From: Bog-756 sp963812525
Lineage (GTDB): Bacteria; Actinomycetota; Acidimicrobiia; Acidimicrobiales; RAAP-2
DNA: 64,000 nt
Assembly: GCA_963812525.1 (NCBI GenBank)
Contig: CAWEVL010000011.1
Coordinates: 558,001 to 622,000 of the forward strand
Direction of reading: 5' to 3'
Below the pieces are notes generated by a model, which was given only the letters and a program-made list of their open reading frames with translations, had not been told where the DNA came from and did no database searches. How positions within the stretch are numbered: the first letter of the stretch is position 1; each line of letters starts with the position of its first letter. Below are positions 37,320-44,984 of this stretch, in pieces. The position numbers were made by a program, and so were the translations under genes.

Positions 37320-38558
37320 ATGTCTCTAGAGGGAAGACCGCCTTCGCTCACAACGGCCCACGCTTGGATCCATCCCCAAAGGTCGCTCATCGGCTACTCG
37401 ACGATCGAACAGTCCTTTTCGGCAAAGCGGAACAGCCTCAATTTTCTGAGGTTGATCCTTGCGCTGGCCGTCCTCTTCTCCCATTCGATCACGTTGGGAT
37501 TGTTCGGGAGTGAATCGATACTTGGGAAGACCACGCTGGGCACGGTCGCAGTCTTCGGTTTTTTCGGAATCAGCGGATTTCTCGTCGCAGGAAGTGCAGC
37601 CCGTAATAACGTCGGGCGCTACCTGTGGCAGCGCTTTCTCAGGATATTTCCGGCGTTCTGGATCTGTCTGCTCGTTACTGCGTTCGTATTCGGCACAATC
37701 GTATGGTTCCATAACAATCCCGGACTCTCCAGGGCCTGCGGACTCAGCTGCTATCTGAATGAAGCGAATGGACCTTTCGGGTACTTCACCAACAACTTCT
37801 CGCTACAGGTGAATCAGGGCAACATCGCGAACACGCTGCCCGGTGGCGTCTTCGGCTACGGATGGAACGCATCGCTCTGGACACTGGAGTTCGAGTTCCT
37901 CTGCTATGTGCTGCTTGCGGTCTTCTCCGTTCTTGGATTGCTCCGACGACGTTCGCTGGTCGCCCTGATTACCGCCATCGCGTGGATCGCTGAAGTCGTG
38001 ATCGTCTCGACCCCCTCGCTGACCGTGGATTTCGCCTCCCCTCTCTTTGACAAATGGGACACGATTCGGGTTGGTGGTCTCATCTTTGACACCATGCAGT
38101 TATTTGTTCTCGTGCCGATCTTTCTCTCGGGATCCGTCCTCTACCTCTATCGCGAGAAGATCCCAGACTCCGGAACCATTGCACTCGGAGCAACCGTCCT
38201 CTTACTAGCGGGGCTCGTCATTCCGGTTGGGTACGGGGCACCTGACTATTACCAGACCAGCCTGGACCTCACCGCGGCCGTTCTTGTGTATCCGTTGATC
38301 TGGCTCGGCATCCACCTCCCCTTAGCGAGAGTCTGCGCCGTCAACGACTACTCGTACGGGATCTACATCTATGCATTCCCAGTGCAGCAGATATTGGTCG
38401 TGTGGGGAGTGAACAAGTGGGGCTATTGGAGTTACACAGTTGCCACCGTCGTAATGGTGATTCCCCTAGCGGTGGCAAGTTGGTGGCTCATCGAAAAACA
38501 TGCTCTGAGGCTGAAGACGCTGAAGATGCCGGGGCCCTTTCGATCGACGAGCTCCTAG
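37320..38558 (+). CDS. Acyltransferase-3 family membrane O-acyltransferase (OafA/YrhL-like)
   Basis: A polytopic membrane protein of about 412 residues. SAKRNSLNFLRLILALAVLF then SHSITLGLFG contains the family's N-terminal R/H motif (LNFLRLILALAVLFSH). VAVFGFFGISGFLVAGSAAR and WQRFLRIFPAFWICLL follow, as in OafA-type enzymes that O-acetylate sugars or peptidoglycan. About ten membrane helices are visible. The C-terminal periplasmic domain found in some members is absent. ATG 37320 is chosen; an earlier in-frame ATG (37248) adds an Arg-rich stretch. Its GC is visibly lower than that of the surrounding genome and it lies between pseudogenes, suggesting horizontal origin. Confidence 0.88.
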   Translation: MSLEGRPPSLTTAHAWIHPQRSLIGYSTIEQSFSAKRNSLNFLRLILALAVLFSHSITLGLFGSESILGKTTLGTVAVFGFFGISGFLVAGSAARNNVGRYLWQRFLRIFPAFWICLLVTAFVFGTIVWFHNNPGLSRACGLSCYLNEANGPFGYFTNNFSLQVNQGNIANTLPGGVFGYGWNASLWTLEFEFLCYVLLAVFSVLGLLRRRSLVALITAIAWIAEVVIVSTPSLTVDFASPLFDKWDTIRVGGLIFDTMQLFVLVPIFLSGSVLYLYREKIPDSGTIALGATVLLLAGLVIPVGYGAPDYYQTSLDLTAAVLVYPLIWLGIHLPLARVCAVNDYSYGIYIYAFPVQQILVVWGVNKWGYWSYTVATVVMVIPLAVASWWLIEKHALRLKTLKMPGPFRSTSS

Positions 38559-38560
38559 GA

Positions 38561-38582
38561 TGGCCGGCGACGGGAATCGAAC
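38561..38582 (-). other. Possible tRNA 3'-end remnant
   Basis: Read on the minus strand, this 22-bp stretch gives GTTCGATTCCCGTCGCCGG, the pattern of a T-loop plus acceptor 3' strand, but the rest of a tRNA is not present. It is the kind of remnant left at an old attachment site. It lies 3 bp after the acyltransferase stop. Weak evidence. Confidence 0.3.
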
Positions 38583-38635
38583 ACCCTCGGTTCGACGTGG
38601 CGACGATTCACTGTTCCGTCCGAATCGCGAGGGTG
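38582..38635. repeat. Nested inverted repeat after the acyltransferase gene
   Basis: Outer arms CACCCTCG (38582-38589) and CGAGGGTG (38628-38635); inner arms CGATTC (38604-38609) and GAATCG (38622-38627). The inner and outer arms are contiguous on the right and separated by 14 nt on the left, giving a bulged stem. It may act as a transcript end or be part of an old mobile element. Confidence 0.5.
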
Positions 38636-38840
38636 CCCCACTCGTGCCTGATTGAGACTGATGGCAGATGCCGCGGGTGATTCGTAGCGTTTAGAGGACC
38701 CTGGCGGGGTTGCTCTCCTTGTGCCTGCTGGACATTCGCCAACAGGGATCCGACGGAGTCGGTCGCCGAGTTCTCAATAGGACGAGCACACCCTGCGCCA
38801 TGACGACGGAACCAGGTCGCCCCGAGGGTCGATCACTCCA

Positions 38841-39107
38841 TTGGCTGGCTTTGAAGCCAGGGACAAGGCTCGTCCGGGCTCACCGGTAGCGAAAACACAT
38901 TTCCGGGTTCGGACCGACAAGGTCGATTCCTGTGGCAAGGCTACCCTTCGCCACGATTCGAAGCTCTTCCCTATCGCCATCGGGCGGCGCCACAAGGGCA
39001 CTCCGATACGGCTCTACATGGCTGATCTGGACATTCGTATCGTGACCCTGGACGGCACGCTCCTCCGCCATCTGACATTGGACACCTCGCGCACCTTCCG
39101 ACCCAGT
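38841..39107 (+). pseudogene. IS481-type transposase remnant (C-terminal end)
   Basis: The frame reads FEARDKARPGSPVAKTHFRV, RTDKVDSCGKATLRHDSKLF, PIAIGRRHKGTPIRLYMADL and DIRIVTLDGTLLRHLTLDTS, the conserved C-terminal tail found after the DDE integrase core in IS481-family transposases. The catalytic core is missing, so only the tail survives. It lies about 60 bp outside the left end of the integrative element and shows that this flank has hosted other insertions. The assignment rests on family memory, not a search. Confidence 0.7.
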
Positions 39108-39169
39108 GGATTGCCTCGGACTAGGGTACGAGAGGGTTCGCGTGTCCCACGATGACCCGCGACATCACA

Positions 39170-39194
39170 TTGGTGTCGGAGGGGGGACTTGAAC
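39170..39194. repeat. Left attachment repeat (tRNA 3'-end duplicate)
   Basis: Identical over 25 bp to 46100-46124 and containing the CCA end, acceptor strand and T-arm part of tRNA-Leu. The identity stops exactly at both sides (A/G before, A/C after). Confidence 0.9.
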
Positions 39195-39289
39195 ACAGAC
39201 AGCTCCCGTGTCGAACACCCAGGTCGTGCCTGACGACAGGTCCTACTCCCCCGCTACGTCCGTCCCGTGACGGTCAATCCGTCGGGTGG

Positions 39290-39310
39290 GGTAGAAAGCG
39301 TGGGTAGAAA
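39290..39310. promoter_or_regulatory. Left paired GGTAGAAA boxes (candidate integrase arm sites)
   Basis: GGTAGAAA at 39290-39297 and 39303-39310, 13 bp apart, about 100 bp inside the left repeat. The same pair with the same spacing and flanking G and AAT bases occurs at the right end. Confidence 0.7.
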
Positions 39311-39356
39311 ATTGAGGCCGAGATCGCTAGTCACTCCCCTGTCCTAGCCTGACCAG

Positions 39357-39611
39357 ATGGGCCAGATCCCGCACTACTGCGAGGCTTTCTACCCCCAGTC
39401 GCGGCAGTGCTTCCGGCTGATCCATGCTGAGGACGGGACGGGGCACGCCCAGCACTGCCCCTACATCACCGAGTGGCGTGGGCGGTTCCAGGACAGGGCT
39501 GGCAAGTGGTGGACCGTCGAGTCCTGCAACGGTCACAGGGCGGACCTGGATTCCGTCCAAGGGATCTCCAGGACGCCAGTACCCCGCTCAGAGCTGCCCT
39601 GGATGGCTTAG
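39357..39611 (+). CDS. Hypothetical Cys/His-containing protein (84 aa)
   Basis: ATG 39357 opens a frame with natural composition: MGQIPHYCEAFYPQSRQCFR, LIHAEDGTGHAQHCPYITEW, RGRFQDRAGKWWTVESCNGH. Cys and His spacing (YC, QCF, GHAQHC, ESCNGH) suggests a small zinc-binding protein, a type common in actinophages and integrative elements. No named family is recognised. Its 3' part overlaps antisense the end of the minus-strand gene at 39466, so one of the two probably ends earlier than shown. Confidence 0.5.
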   Translation: MGQIPHYCEAFYPQSRQCFRLIHAEDGTGHAQHCPYITEWRGRFQDRAGKWWTVESCNGHRADLDSVQGISRTPVPRSELPWMA

Positions 39612-39867
39612 GCCCCGGGGCCCGACCTACACGATCGGCGGGGATCCGCAGCCATGTCTCTTGGTCCTTGTGGTCCGGGACTGAACCGGAGCCCAGGTAG
39701 TAGGCAATGGCAATCGTGTTGGCCAACCGATCGGGTCGTTCAGCTAGCAGCGATGCGACCGTCGCATTGTCGTTCAATCTTGCGGCGGTGAGTACACCCA
39801 TGACGTAGGCGATCTCGTCTGCCACTTCCACCGGCATTGCTGGCTTGTTCCAATCGGCATCTCTCAT
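39466..39867 (-). CDS. Hypothetical small protein of the integrative element
   Basis: The start ATG 39867 overlaps the stop of the upstream gene (ATGA), indicating an operon with 39864-40196. The N-terminal ~80 residues are protein-like and helical (MRDADWNKPAMPVEVADEIA, then MGVLTAARLNDNATVASLLA, then RLANTIAIAYYLGSG). After LRIPADRVGRAP the sequence becomes Arg/Cys/Pro-rich and overlaps antisense the plus-strand ORF at 39357, so the true protein may end near 39620. No family is recognised. Confidence 0.5.
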   Translation of the reverse strand: MRDADWNKPAMPVEVADEIAYVMGVLTAARLNDNATVASLLAERPDRLANTIAIAYYLGSGSVPDHKDQETWLRIPADRVGRAPGPKPSRAALSGVLASWRSLGRNPGPPCDRCRTRRSTTCQPCPGTAHATR

Positions 39868-40196
39868 CGCGCCCCCGCTCGTCGCACGAAGTCACCCAGT
39901 CGGTCCATTCGGATTTCAACTAGGACAAGGCGGGACTGCAGATCCTTTCGAGTTTCCGGGTCCAGATCCTGCTCGCGCAAGTCCCGGAGAATCCGCCTGT
40001 GCTTAACGCCAGCGTTCCGCATCAATCGATTCGCTTCCTTGACCGCAGTGAACCACTCGGGGACGGTCGCGTTCTCAAAGGTGAGATTCTCCAGATACTC
40101 GAGATACTCAGTGCTCTTCCGCAATCGCTCTTCCTTCAGTGCGGCGATCTCGTCATCGGTGTACCTGCTCTGCGGTTTGTCTTTGATCGTGGTCAT
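39864..40196 (-). CDS. Hypothetical coiled-coil protein of the integrative element
   Basis: A 110-residue protein. ATG 40196 is chosen because AGGAGG lies 8 bp upstream. It is strongly helical and charged: MTTIKDKPQSRYTDDEIAAL, KEERLRKSTEYLEYLENLTF, then WFTAVKEANRLMRNAGVKHR and LREQDLDPETRKDLQSRLVL. A long coiled coil is likely. It is the middle gene of a three-gene minus-strand operon (zinc-motif protein upstream, 39466 gene downstream with ATGA overlap). No family is recognised; the type is common in phages and integrative elements. Confidence 0.7.
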   Translation of the reverse strand: MTTIKDKPQSRYTDDEIAALKEERLRKSTEYLEYLENLTFENATVPEWFTAVKEANRLMRNAGVKHRRILRDLREQDLDPETRKDLQSRLVLVEIRMDRLGDFVRRAGAR

Positions 40197-40241
40197 TTGG
40201 CCAACCTCCTGTCGTCGTATTTTCAAGGGAACGTGATCAGT

Positions 40242-41004
40242 TCACTGCGCGGGACGGGTTCGCATGGTCTGTGGACCGTTGCCCTGGCTAACTCGTCGGC
40301 CGATCTCGTCAACGTCGCGAGTCATGTCCTCGACGTGAGCAATCGTCTTCTCCATCGTGGCCAGGTGGTACTCGGTCACGGCCAACGTGGCAGCGGCACG
40401 GTAGTGCGAACGCTGCGTCTTGATCTGCTGCTTGGCGATCTTGGCCCAGGTCTTGTCGATCTTGGTCTCAGCGTTGAGCATCTCGGGTGTTATCGCTGAC
40501 TTGTCGACGCTCACTCGGGGATCCCCCTCGGTCAGGGTGCCGGTTGGTGACGGTACGATGCTCGGCGGCAACTCAGAAGTAACTCCGGTGCCGTCACAAG
40601 CAGTGCACTTCTTCTTCGGATCGTGGCCGTACTTGGCGCTGCCACATAGGCCAGTACCCATGCAGGTAGAGCAAGGCTCAATCGGTGAAAGGGCTGATCC
40701 GTCAGATGCGATGTCCATCGGGGCAACTCCGTAGCCGACCTTTGCGACAGATCCGAGACCGTCGCACTTGTAGCATTCGTCGCCGTACTCGTTGGTGCGA
40801 GAGCCAGCGCAGACGGTGCATAGGGTGCGGGTCTTGTAGACGTTCTTGACTACGGTTCCATCTCCGTCGCAGTTCACGCAGTTGACGCCTTTAACGCCGA
40901 CTCTTCTTGCCGAAGCATTCGGGACATGTCCCCCGACCCTCGTAGTCGTCGAATACCTGTCCGGTTCCCTTGGTCTTGCTCTTAGTCTTGCTATCTATGG
41001 TCAC
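40242..41004 (-). CDS. DnaJ-type zinc-motif protein (one frameshift)
   Basis: GTG 41004, with AAAGGG upstream, opens a Lys-rich start (SKTKSKTKGTGQVFDDYEGR) followed by CPECFGKKS. After a one-base slip near 40897 it continues NCVNCDGDGTVV, CTVCAGS, CYKCDGLGSV, CSTCMGTGLC and CTACDGTGV. These CxxCxGxG repeats are the zinc-binding cysteine-rich motif of DnaJ-type proteins, but the J-domain is absent. The C-terminal ~100 residues are helical (LNAETKIDKTWAKIAKQQIK). Such proteins occur in phages and mobile elements as RNA/DNA- or protein-binding factors; the role here is unknown. It is the first gene of the minus-strand operon. Confidence 0.75.
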
Positions 41005-41369
41005 TGGTTGCCCTTTCGTTGAGCGAGGTCAATTATTTGAAGTGTCGGCTAGTGAGCATTTCCAGATGGTCCGATTCGTCCACCCGGACCCTGATCGTGC
41101 CGGGCACAAGGACACGGACGGTGCCGACCTTCCCGACGATCTGCTTCTGCGATCCGACTGCTTTCTCTCTTCAGACATGCCTTCTAAAAAGAGAGCTATG
41201 CGCTGTGTTGCGTTCTATGCCGTCCGAATTCGTTTGTGGTCAAGATGTACCGAATCGTCCGTAGAACGCCGCAGGAGAATCCACGGCCCCTTCAGCGGGC
41301 CTCATTGACGGTAGATCGGTAGTTGGAGTCGTGCAGCCGACGGTACAAGGGACCCGTGAGAGTTGACTA
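41005..41369. other. Intergenic, lower GC
   Basis: About 365 bp between the zinc-motif gene and the small plus-strand gene at 41370. It probably holds both promoters. Open frames crossing it have no ribosome site or recognisable product. Confidence 0.4.
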
Positions 41370-41540
41370 ATGGCAACGGAGGATCTTCACCATCTGCTGG
41401 TGGAAGTCATTCTCGGAATAGGTCCGGACAGCTCGACACTTCCCGACACCCCACTGGTGCGAACGGAACGGCAAATACTCATGGATGAGGTTGCCGAGAT
41501 CAGGGCGCAGGGTCTCACGCCAGACGTTCCCAACAACTAG
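41370..41540 (+). CDS. Small acidic protein (56 aa)
   Basis: ATG 41370 to TAG 41540 gives MATEDLHHLLVEVILGIGPD, then SSTLPDTPLVRTERQILMDE and VAEIRAQGLTPDVPNN, an acidic, mainly helical product with natural composition. The GAGAG about 10 bp upstream is a weak ribosome site. A minus-strand frame over the same bases is Arg/His-rich and less convincing. No family is recognised; it is probably an element-borne small protein. Confidence 0.5.
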   Translation: MATEDLHHLLVEVILGIGPDSSTLPDTPLVRTERQILMDEVAEIRAQGLTPDVPNN

Positions 41541-41875
41541 TGCCGCGTCAGCCAACGTTTACAGCATTTGCCCCGACCGTCGCTGCATAACCGTTTAGGG
41601 CAGACACCGCCCCACTGCTATCCACGTTCTGTCATGCTGGATGGCATGGGCGGCTTTGTCCATCATCACGAAACCATCACCGTGAACTGGGCATGGTGCG
41701 CAGCGACCGGCGTGGTGCTGGCTTCGCACGGCTAGTCAAACTGAGGCGTAGGGGCCACCGGACCTCCGAAGGTGGCCCACTCGGCGACGGCGACGAGCGT
41801 CGCCCCCGCTCTCGGCGTTCAGGGCACCGCCCACCGATCATGGCGATGGGCAGAGTGAAATCGGCGGGGTAATCG
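41541..41875. other. Intergenic, nothing recognised
   Basis: About 335 bp upstream of the broken GT-C-like gene. No supported element. Confidence 0.4.
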
Positions 41876-42175
41876 GTGATGAGAGCAAGCGGAAATGGAG
41901 ACGCAGAAACTGCCTCCCCGCTGGCAGAACGACGGGCCCGGGTCGGCCTCGTTGCGGTCATCGCAGCATTCATACTGCTTTCCTCGGTCATAGCGTTCGC
42001 TACGCCCGCCTGGGAGTCCAGTGATGAGCCGGATCACGTCCGGAACATCGAGACGCTGGTTGCCGGCCATTGGTACGGAATGCGCGTGGGCCAGACGATC
42101 ACCGTTATCCACGGAAGTCACCGCTTCACATTCGCGAGAACTAGCTCGGGAGCGGAGGCACATCAGGCCCCGCTC
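41876..42175 (+). pseudogene. N-terminal fragment of a GT-C-like membrane glycosyltransferase, cut by an IS110 copy
   Basis: From ATG 41876: a charged start, one membrane helix (VGLVAVIAAFILLSSVIAFA), then TPAWESSDEPDHVRNIETLV and AGHWYGMRVGQ, ending EAHQAPL at about 42175. The sequence after the first helix (SSDEPDHVxNIETLVxGHWYG, EAHQxPL) matches the first extracytoplasmic loop of bacterial GT-C mannosyltransferase-like proteins, where catalytic acidic residues lie. The frame then runs into IS110 transposase sequence, and the remaining ~400 residues are not found in the window. It is therefore an inactivated gene. Confidence 0.7.
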
Positions 42176-42920
42176 ACGCCGTGGCCGCCGCCCGGGCCGC
42201 CCAAGGGGGCGACGCCACCGGGTCGGCCAAGACCAGGGACGGAAATGTCGAGGCCATGCGGGTGTTGCGGGTGGCCCGGCGCTCGGCCCGGGGCAACCGG
42301 ACCCAGGCCATCAACCAGATGCGGAGCCTCGTCTCGACCGCTCCCGAGAGCTCCGGGCCGAGCTGCGGGACCTTTCCATCTACAACGTCCTCACCTTGGC
42401 CAGCGCCTTTCGCCACACCGGACGGACCGACGTGACCACAGTGACCAAGCTCACTTTGCGCACCTTGGCCCGCCGAGCCCTCTCGCTCGAAGAAGAAGTC
42501 AAAGAGATCGACCGAATGCTGAAGGCCCTCGTCGCCGAGACGGCCCCGGAGCTCAACGCCATCGACGGGGTGGGCACCGACGTGGCCTCGGCCATCTTGG
42601 TCGCCGCGGGCGACAACCCCGAGCGCCTGAAGAGCGAGTCGACCTTCGCCAAGCTCTGCGGTGTCTCGCCCCTCGATGCCTCGAGCGGCAAGCAGGAACG
42701 TCACCGGCTCAACCGAAGCGGGGACCGCCAGGCCAACTCGGCCCTGTGGCACATCGTGTTCACCCGGATGGTCAACGACCCGAGAACCAAGCACTACATC
42801 GAGCGCCGGATGAAGGAAGGGCGGACCAAGAAGGAGGCGATCCGCTGCCTCAAGCGCTACGTCGCCCGGGAGGTGTTCGCCGGCCTCCCACGCTCACAGT
42901 TCGCTCTTGACAGTCCATAG
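42176..42920 (+). pseudogene. IS110-family transposase remnant, 5' truncated and frameshifted
   Basis: The conserved part starts AVAAARAAQGGDATGSAKTR and RVARRSARGNRTQAINQMRS (end of the DEDD region), then after a frame change near 42345 continues LRAELRDLSIYNVLTLASAF, LNAIDGVGTDVASAILVAAG and LCGVSPLDASSGKQERHRLN. It ends at TAG 42918-42920 with the Transposase_20 domain complete. The N-terminal catalytic half is missing, so this copy cannot move by itself. Its end carries CTTGACAGTCCATAGG, resembling the end of the other IS110 copy 13 bp away on the opposite strand. Confidence 0.85.
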
Positions 42921-42932
42921 GAGTGCCCTATG

Positions 42933-44135
42933 TCAAGCCGCCACGGTGAGCCGGGCCCGGTGGAGCTCGGGGTCGAAGGCGACACCGTCTTGCCAGCAGC
43001 GCCAAATGATGCGCAACCAGGCGCGAGCAAGGATGCGAATTGCGTGTGGGTGGCGGCATCCTCGGTCGATGGCACGTTTGTAGATGTCAGCCGCCCAGGG
43101 GTCGACCATGCGGCTGCCATTGGCGAAGTCCATGACGGCGGCGCGCAGTTTCTTGTTGCACGACCAACGGAAGACGGCCCGCTCGTACTTCCCTGATTGA
43201 CGGGTCGACGGACACGCCCCGGCGAGACCGGCCAGGGCGCTGTCGGTCGGGAATCGCTCCCGGCAATCACCAATCTCGGAGAGCAGGTTTGCCGCCCTCA
43301 CCGTTCCCGACCTTGGCAGGCTTGAAAAGATGTGCTGATCAGGATGGTTGGCAAATAGGCCTGCGATGAGATCCTCGACAACGGCGATCTGCGCATTCAG
43401 GGTCTCGACAGCTGTCACCAAGCACAAGGTGACCTCTCCTCGGGCGTCACCTTCGCAACCAATCAGACCGGGCGCGGCGCTAATGAGCCGGTCATAGAGC
43501 ACCTCTGAGGCGATGCCACCGTTGTAGCCGACCGAGTGCAGCCAGGCTGCCATGCGTTTGGGCGATAGCCACGCCGCCTTCGCTGCAGTCGGAAACCGCC
43601 GCAAGAAGCTGAGCGTGATCGCGCTGTCGGGTTTGGCGAACAGGCCAATTCCGCCGGGGAAAGCCAATTCCAAGTTGGCTCGCAGCTGGTTGACAACGCC
43701 AACGCGGACCTCGACCAGGTCCTTTCGAGACCGGCACAATGCTCGCAGGGCCCTGGTTGCATCACTGTCTTCGCTCAGGGGCCTCCAGCGGTGTCCGTCA
43801 CTGCGCAAGGTGTCAGCCAGGAGATACGCATCAAAGCGGTCATCCTTATTGCCCGCCGACCCATATCGCTCCCTCAGCGCCTTGACCTGGCGCGGTGGAA
43901 CGACGAACACCGCCAAGCCAGAGTTCATCAGTGCTTCGACCACCGGTCCGTCTCCACGTTCAATCGCCACGCCGCCGGCGTTACTGCGCTTCAGCCGCTG
44001 GGTCATGCCCATGATTGCCGCGGCATCGTGCGTGAACTCGAAGCGGTCAACCACCTCGCCGTCGAGACCCACCACACACGCCACATGCACGATTGACGCC
44101 CAATCGATCCCGGCGAATGTCCGGCATTTGCTCAT
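42933..44135 (-). CDS. IS110-family transposase (intact)
   Basis: A 400-residue IS110 recombinase. The N-terminal DEDD (RuvC-like) domain starts FAGIDWASIVHVACVV and contains VAIERGDGPVVEAL and GNKDDRFDAYLLAD, with the acidic residues of the tetrad. The C-terminal Transposase_20 domain has IFSSLPRSGTVRAANLLSEI, the serine-containing FPTDSALAGLAGACPSTRQS and YERAVFRWSCNKKLRAAVMD. ATG 44135 is preferred, with GAGGAGG 6 bp upstream; a start at 44150 is possible. IS110 enzymes act with a structured bridge RNA made from the element's non-coding end, most likely the region upstream of this gene (44136-44400). Confidence 0.93.
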   Translation of the reverse strand: MSKCRTFAGIDWASIVHVACVVGLDGEVVDRFEFTHDAAAIMGMTQRLKRSNAGGVAIERGDGPVVEALMNSGLAVFVVPPRQVKALRERYGSAGNKDDRFDAYLLADTLRSDGHRWRPLSEDSDATRALRALCRSRKDLVEVRVGVVNQLRANLELAFPGGIGLFAKPDSAITLSFLRRFPTAAKAAWLSPKRMAAWLHSVGYNGGIASEVLYDRLISAAPGLIGCEGDARGEVTLCLVTAVETLNAQIAVVEDLIAGLFANHPDQHIFSSLPRSGTVRAANLLSEIGDCRERFPTDSALAGLAGACPSTRQSGKYERAVFRWSCNKKLRAAVMDFANGSRMVDPWAADIYKRAIDRGCRHPHAIRILARAWLRIIWRCWQDGVAFDPELHRARLTVAA

Positions 44136-44400
44136 CAGCAACCTCCTCATCTCGTGGATAGTCGCTGCACCAGGCGAGGCGCTGCTGCTGGTCGCTCACT
44201 GCAAGGCGCTCTAAGCGCATGGCCCTATCGCCAGTCTCAACGCCGGACCGTCGGGCCCCGCCGAACTCCTATTGGCCCTCGAGGGGCGAGCATCGCTAGC
44301 GGTGGCCCGACGGCACCGGGCTCAGCACCATCACCATTGCGGGTTCCGGCTCCACCATGGTGGATCAGTGAGCATCGATCTGGGACAGTTGTGATCGCCG
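44136..44400 (-). ncRNA. Candidate IS110 bridge RNA / non-coding left end
   Basis: About 265 bp between the intact transposase and the next gene has no coding content but strong structure: a perfect 10-bp inverted repeat (CCGTCGGGCC at 44248-44257, GGCCCGACGG at 44304-44313) whose 46-nt interior contains CCCTCGAGGGG, another palindrome. In IS110-group elements the bridge RNA is encoded between the left end and the transposase start. Position and structure fit; loops for target and donor were not assigned, so this remains an inference. Confidence 0.4.
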
Positions 44401-44402
44401 TA

Positions 44403-44885
44403 CTACATGCTCAATGACACCCGACTCTGAATCTCCACCAGCGGTGCGAGCAATCGGTTGACATTCCTGTCTGCATCTTCCCCGTAGAGCTTTACGACCT
44501 GAGCGTGGAGAACAGAACTCGTAATCTCGTCACTATCGAGCACGCTCCGCACGAGAAGCCCCACAATGTCGTCGTACTCATCGTCCGGGCAACCGATCGC
44601 CAAGAAGCCACAAGGGTCCACTGAAGCGACCAGCCGGTTGACCTCGTCACAGGTCAACTCATAGATTGCCAAGAGAGGGTGAAGTATGGGACCGAGTGTG
44701 GGCGAATGCGCCACGGCCTCGTCATCCGAGACGCCTCGGAGAGCACCGAGCACTTCTTGCGCACGTTCAGTTCCAAAGCCTGTGAAGGCAGCCAGGAAGA
44801 GTTGGGCAGCGTGGAACCGCTCGCCTGCAATCCAGAGAGCATCACAGAGGCTGAGCATCCGTTGGTCAACTCGGGAGTTGGTCAC
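44403..44885 (-). CDS. DUF1871-like small protein
   Basis: A 160-residue protein from GTG 44885. The first ~75 residues are helical (LCDALWIAGERFHAAQLFLA, SPTLGPILHPLLAIYELTCD). The second half, VNRLVASVDPCGFLAIGCPD then DEYDDIVGLLVRSVLDSDEI and VLHAQVVKLYGEDAD, follows the DUF1871 pattern: a WDP-like VDP, a G-x-P-x-DEYD core and a closing helix. Members are small cytoplasmic proteins, some sitting in toxin-immunity-like contexts. The function here is unknown. It overlaps antisense the region just upstream of the integrase remnant. Confidence 0.55.
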   Translation of the reverse strand: MTNSRVDQRMLSLCDALWIAGERFHAAQLFLAAFTGFGTERAQEVLGALRGVSDDEAVAHSPTLGPILHPLLAIYELTCDEVNRLVASVDPCGFLAIGCPDDEYDDIVGLLVRSVLDSDEITSSVLHAQVVKLYGEDADRNVNRLLAPLVEIQSRVSLSM

Positions 44886-44984
44886 TCGACAAGACTTTCA
44901 CAGTCAACTGCCTATCCTCGATGTGCCGTTCATGGGCAGGCAACAATCGCGAGCGCGAGCCTGGTCGGGCGATCGCACCCCGCT

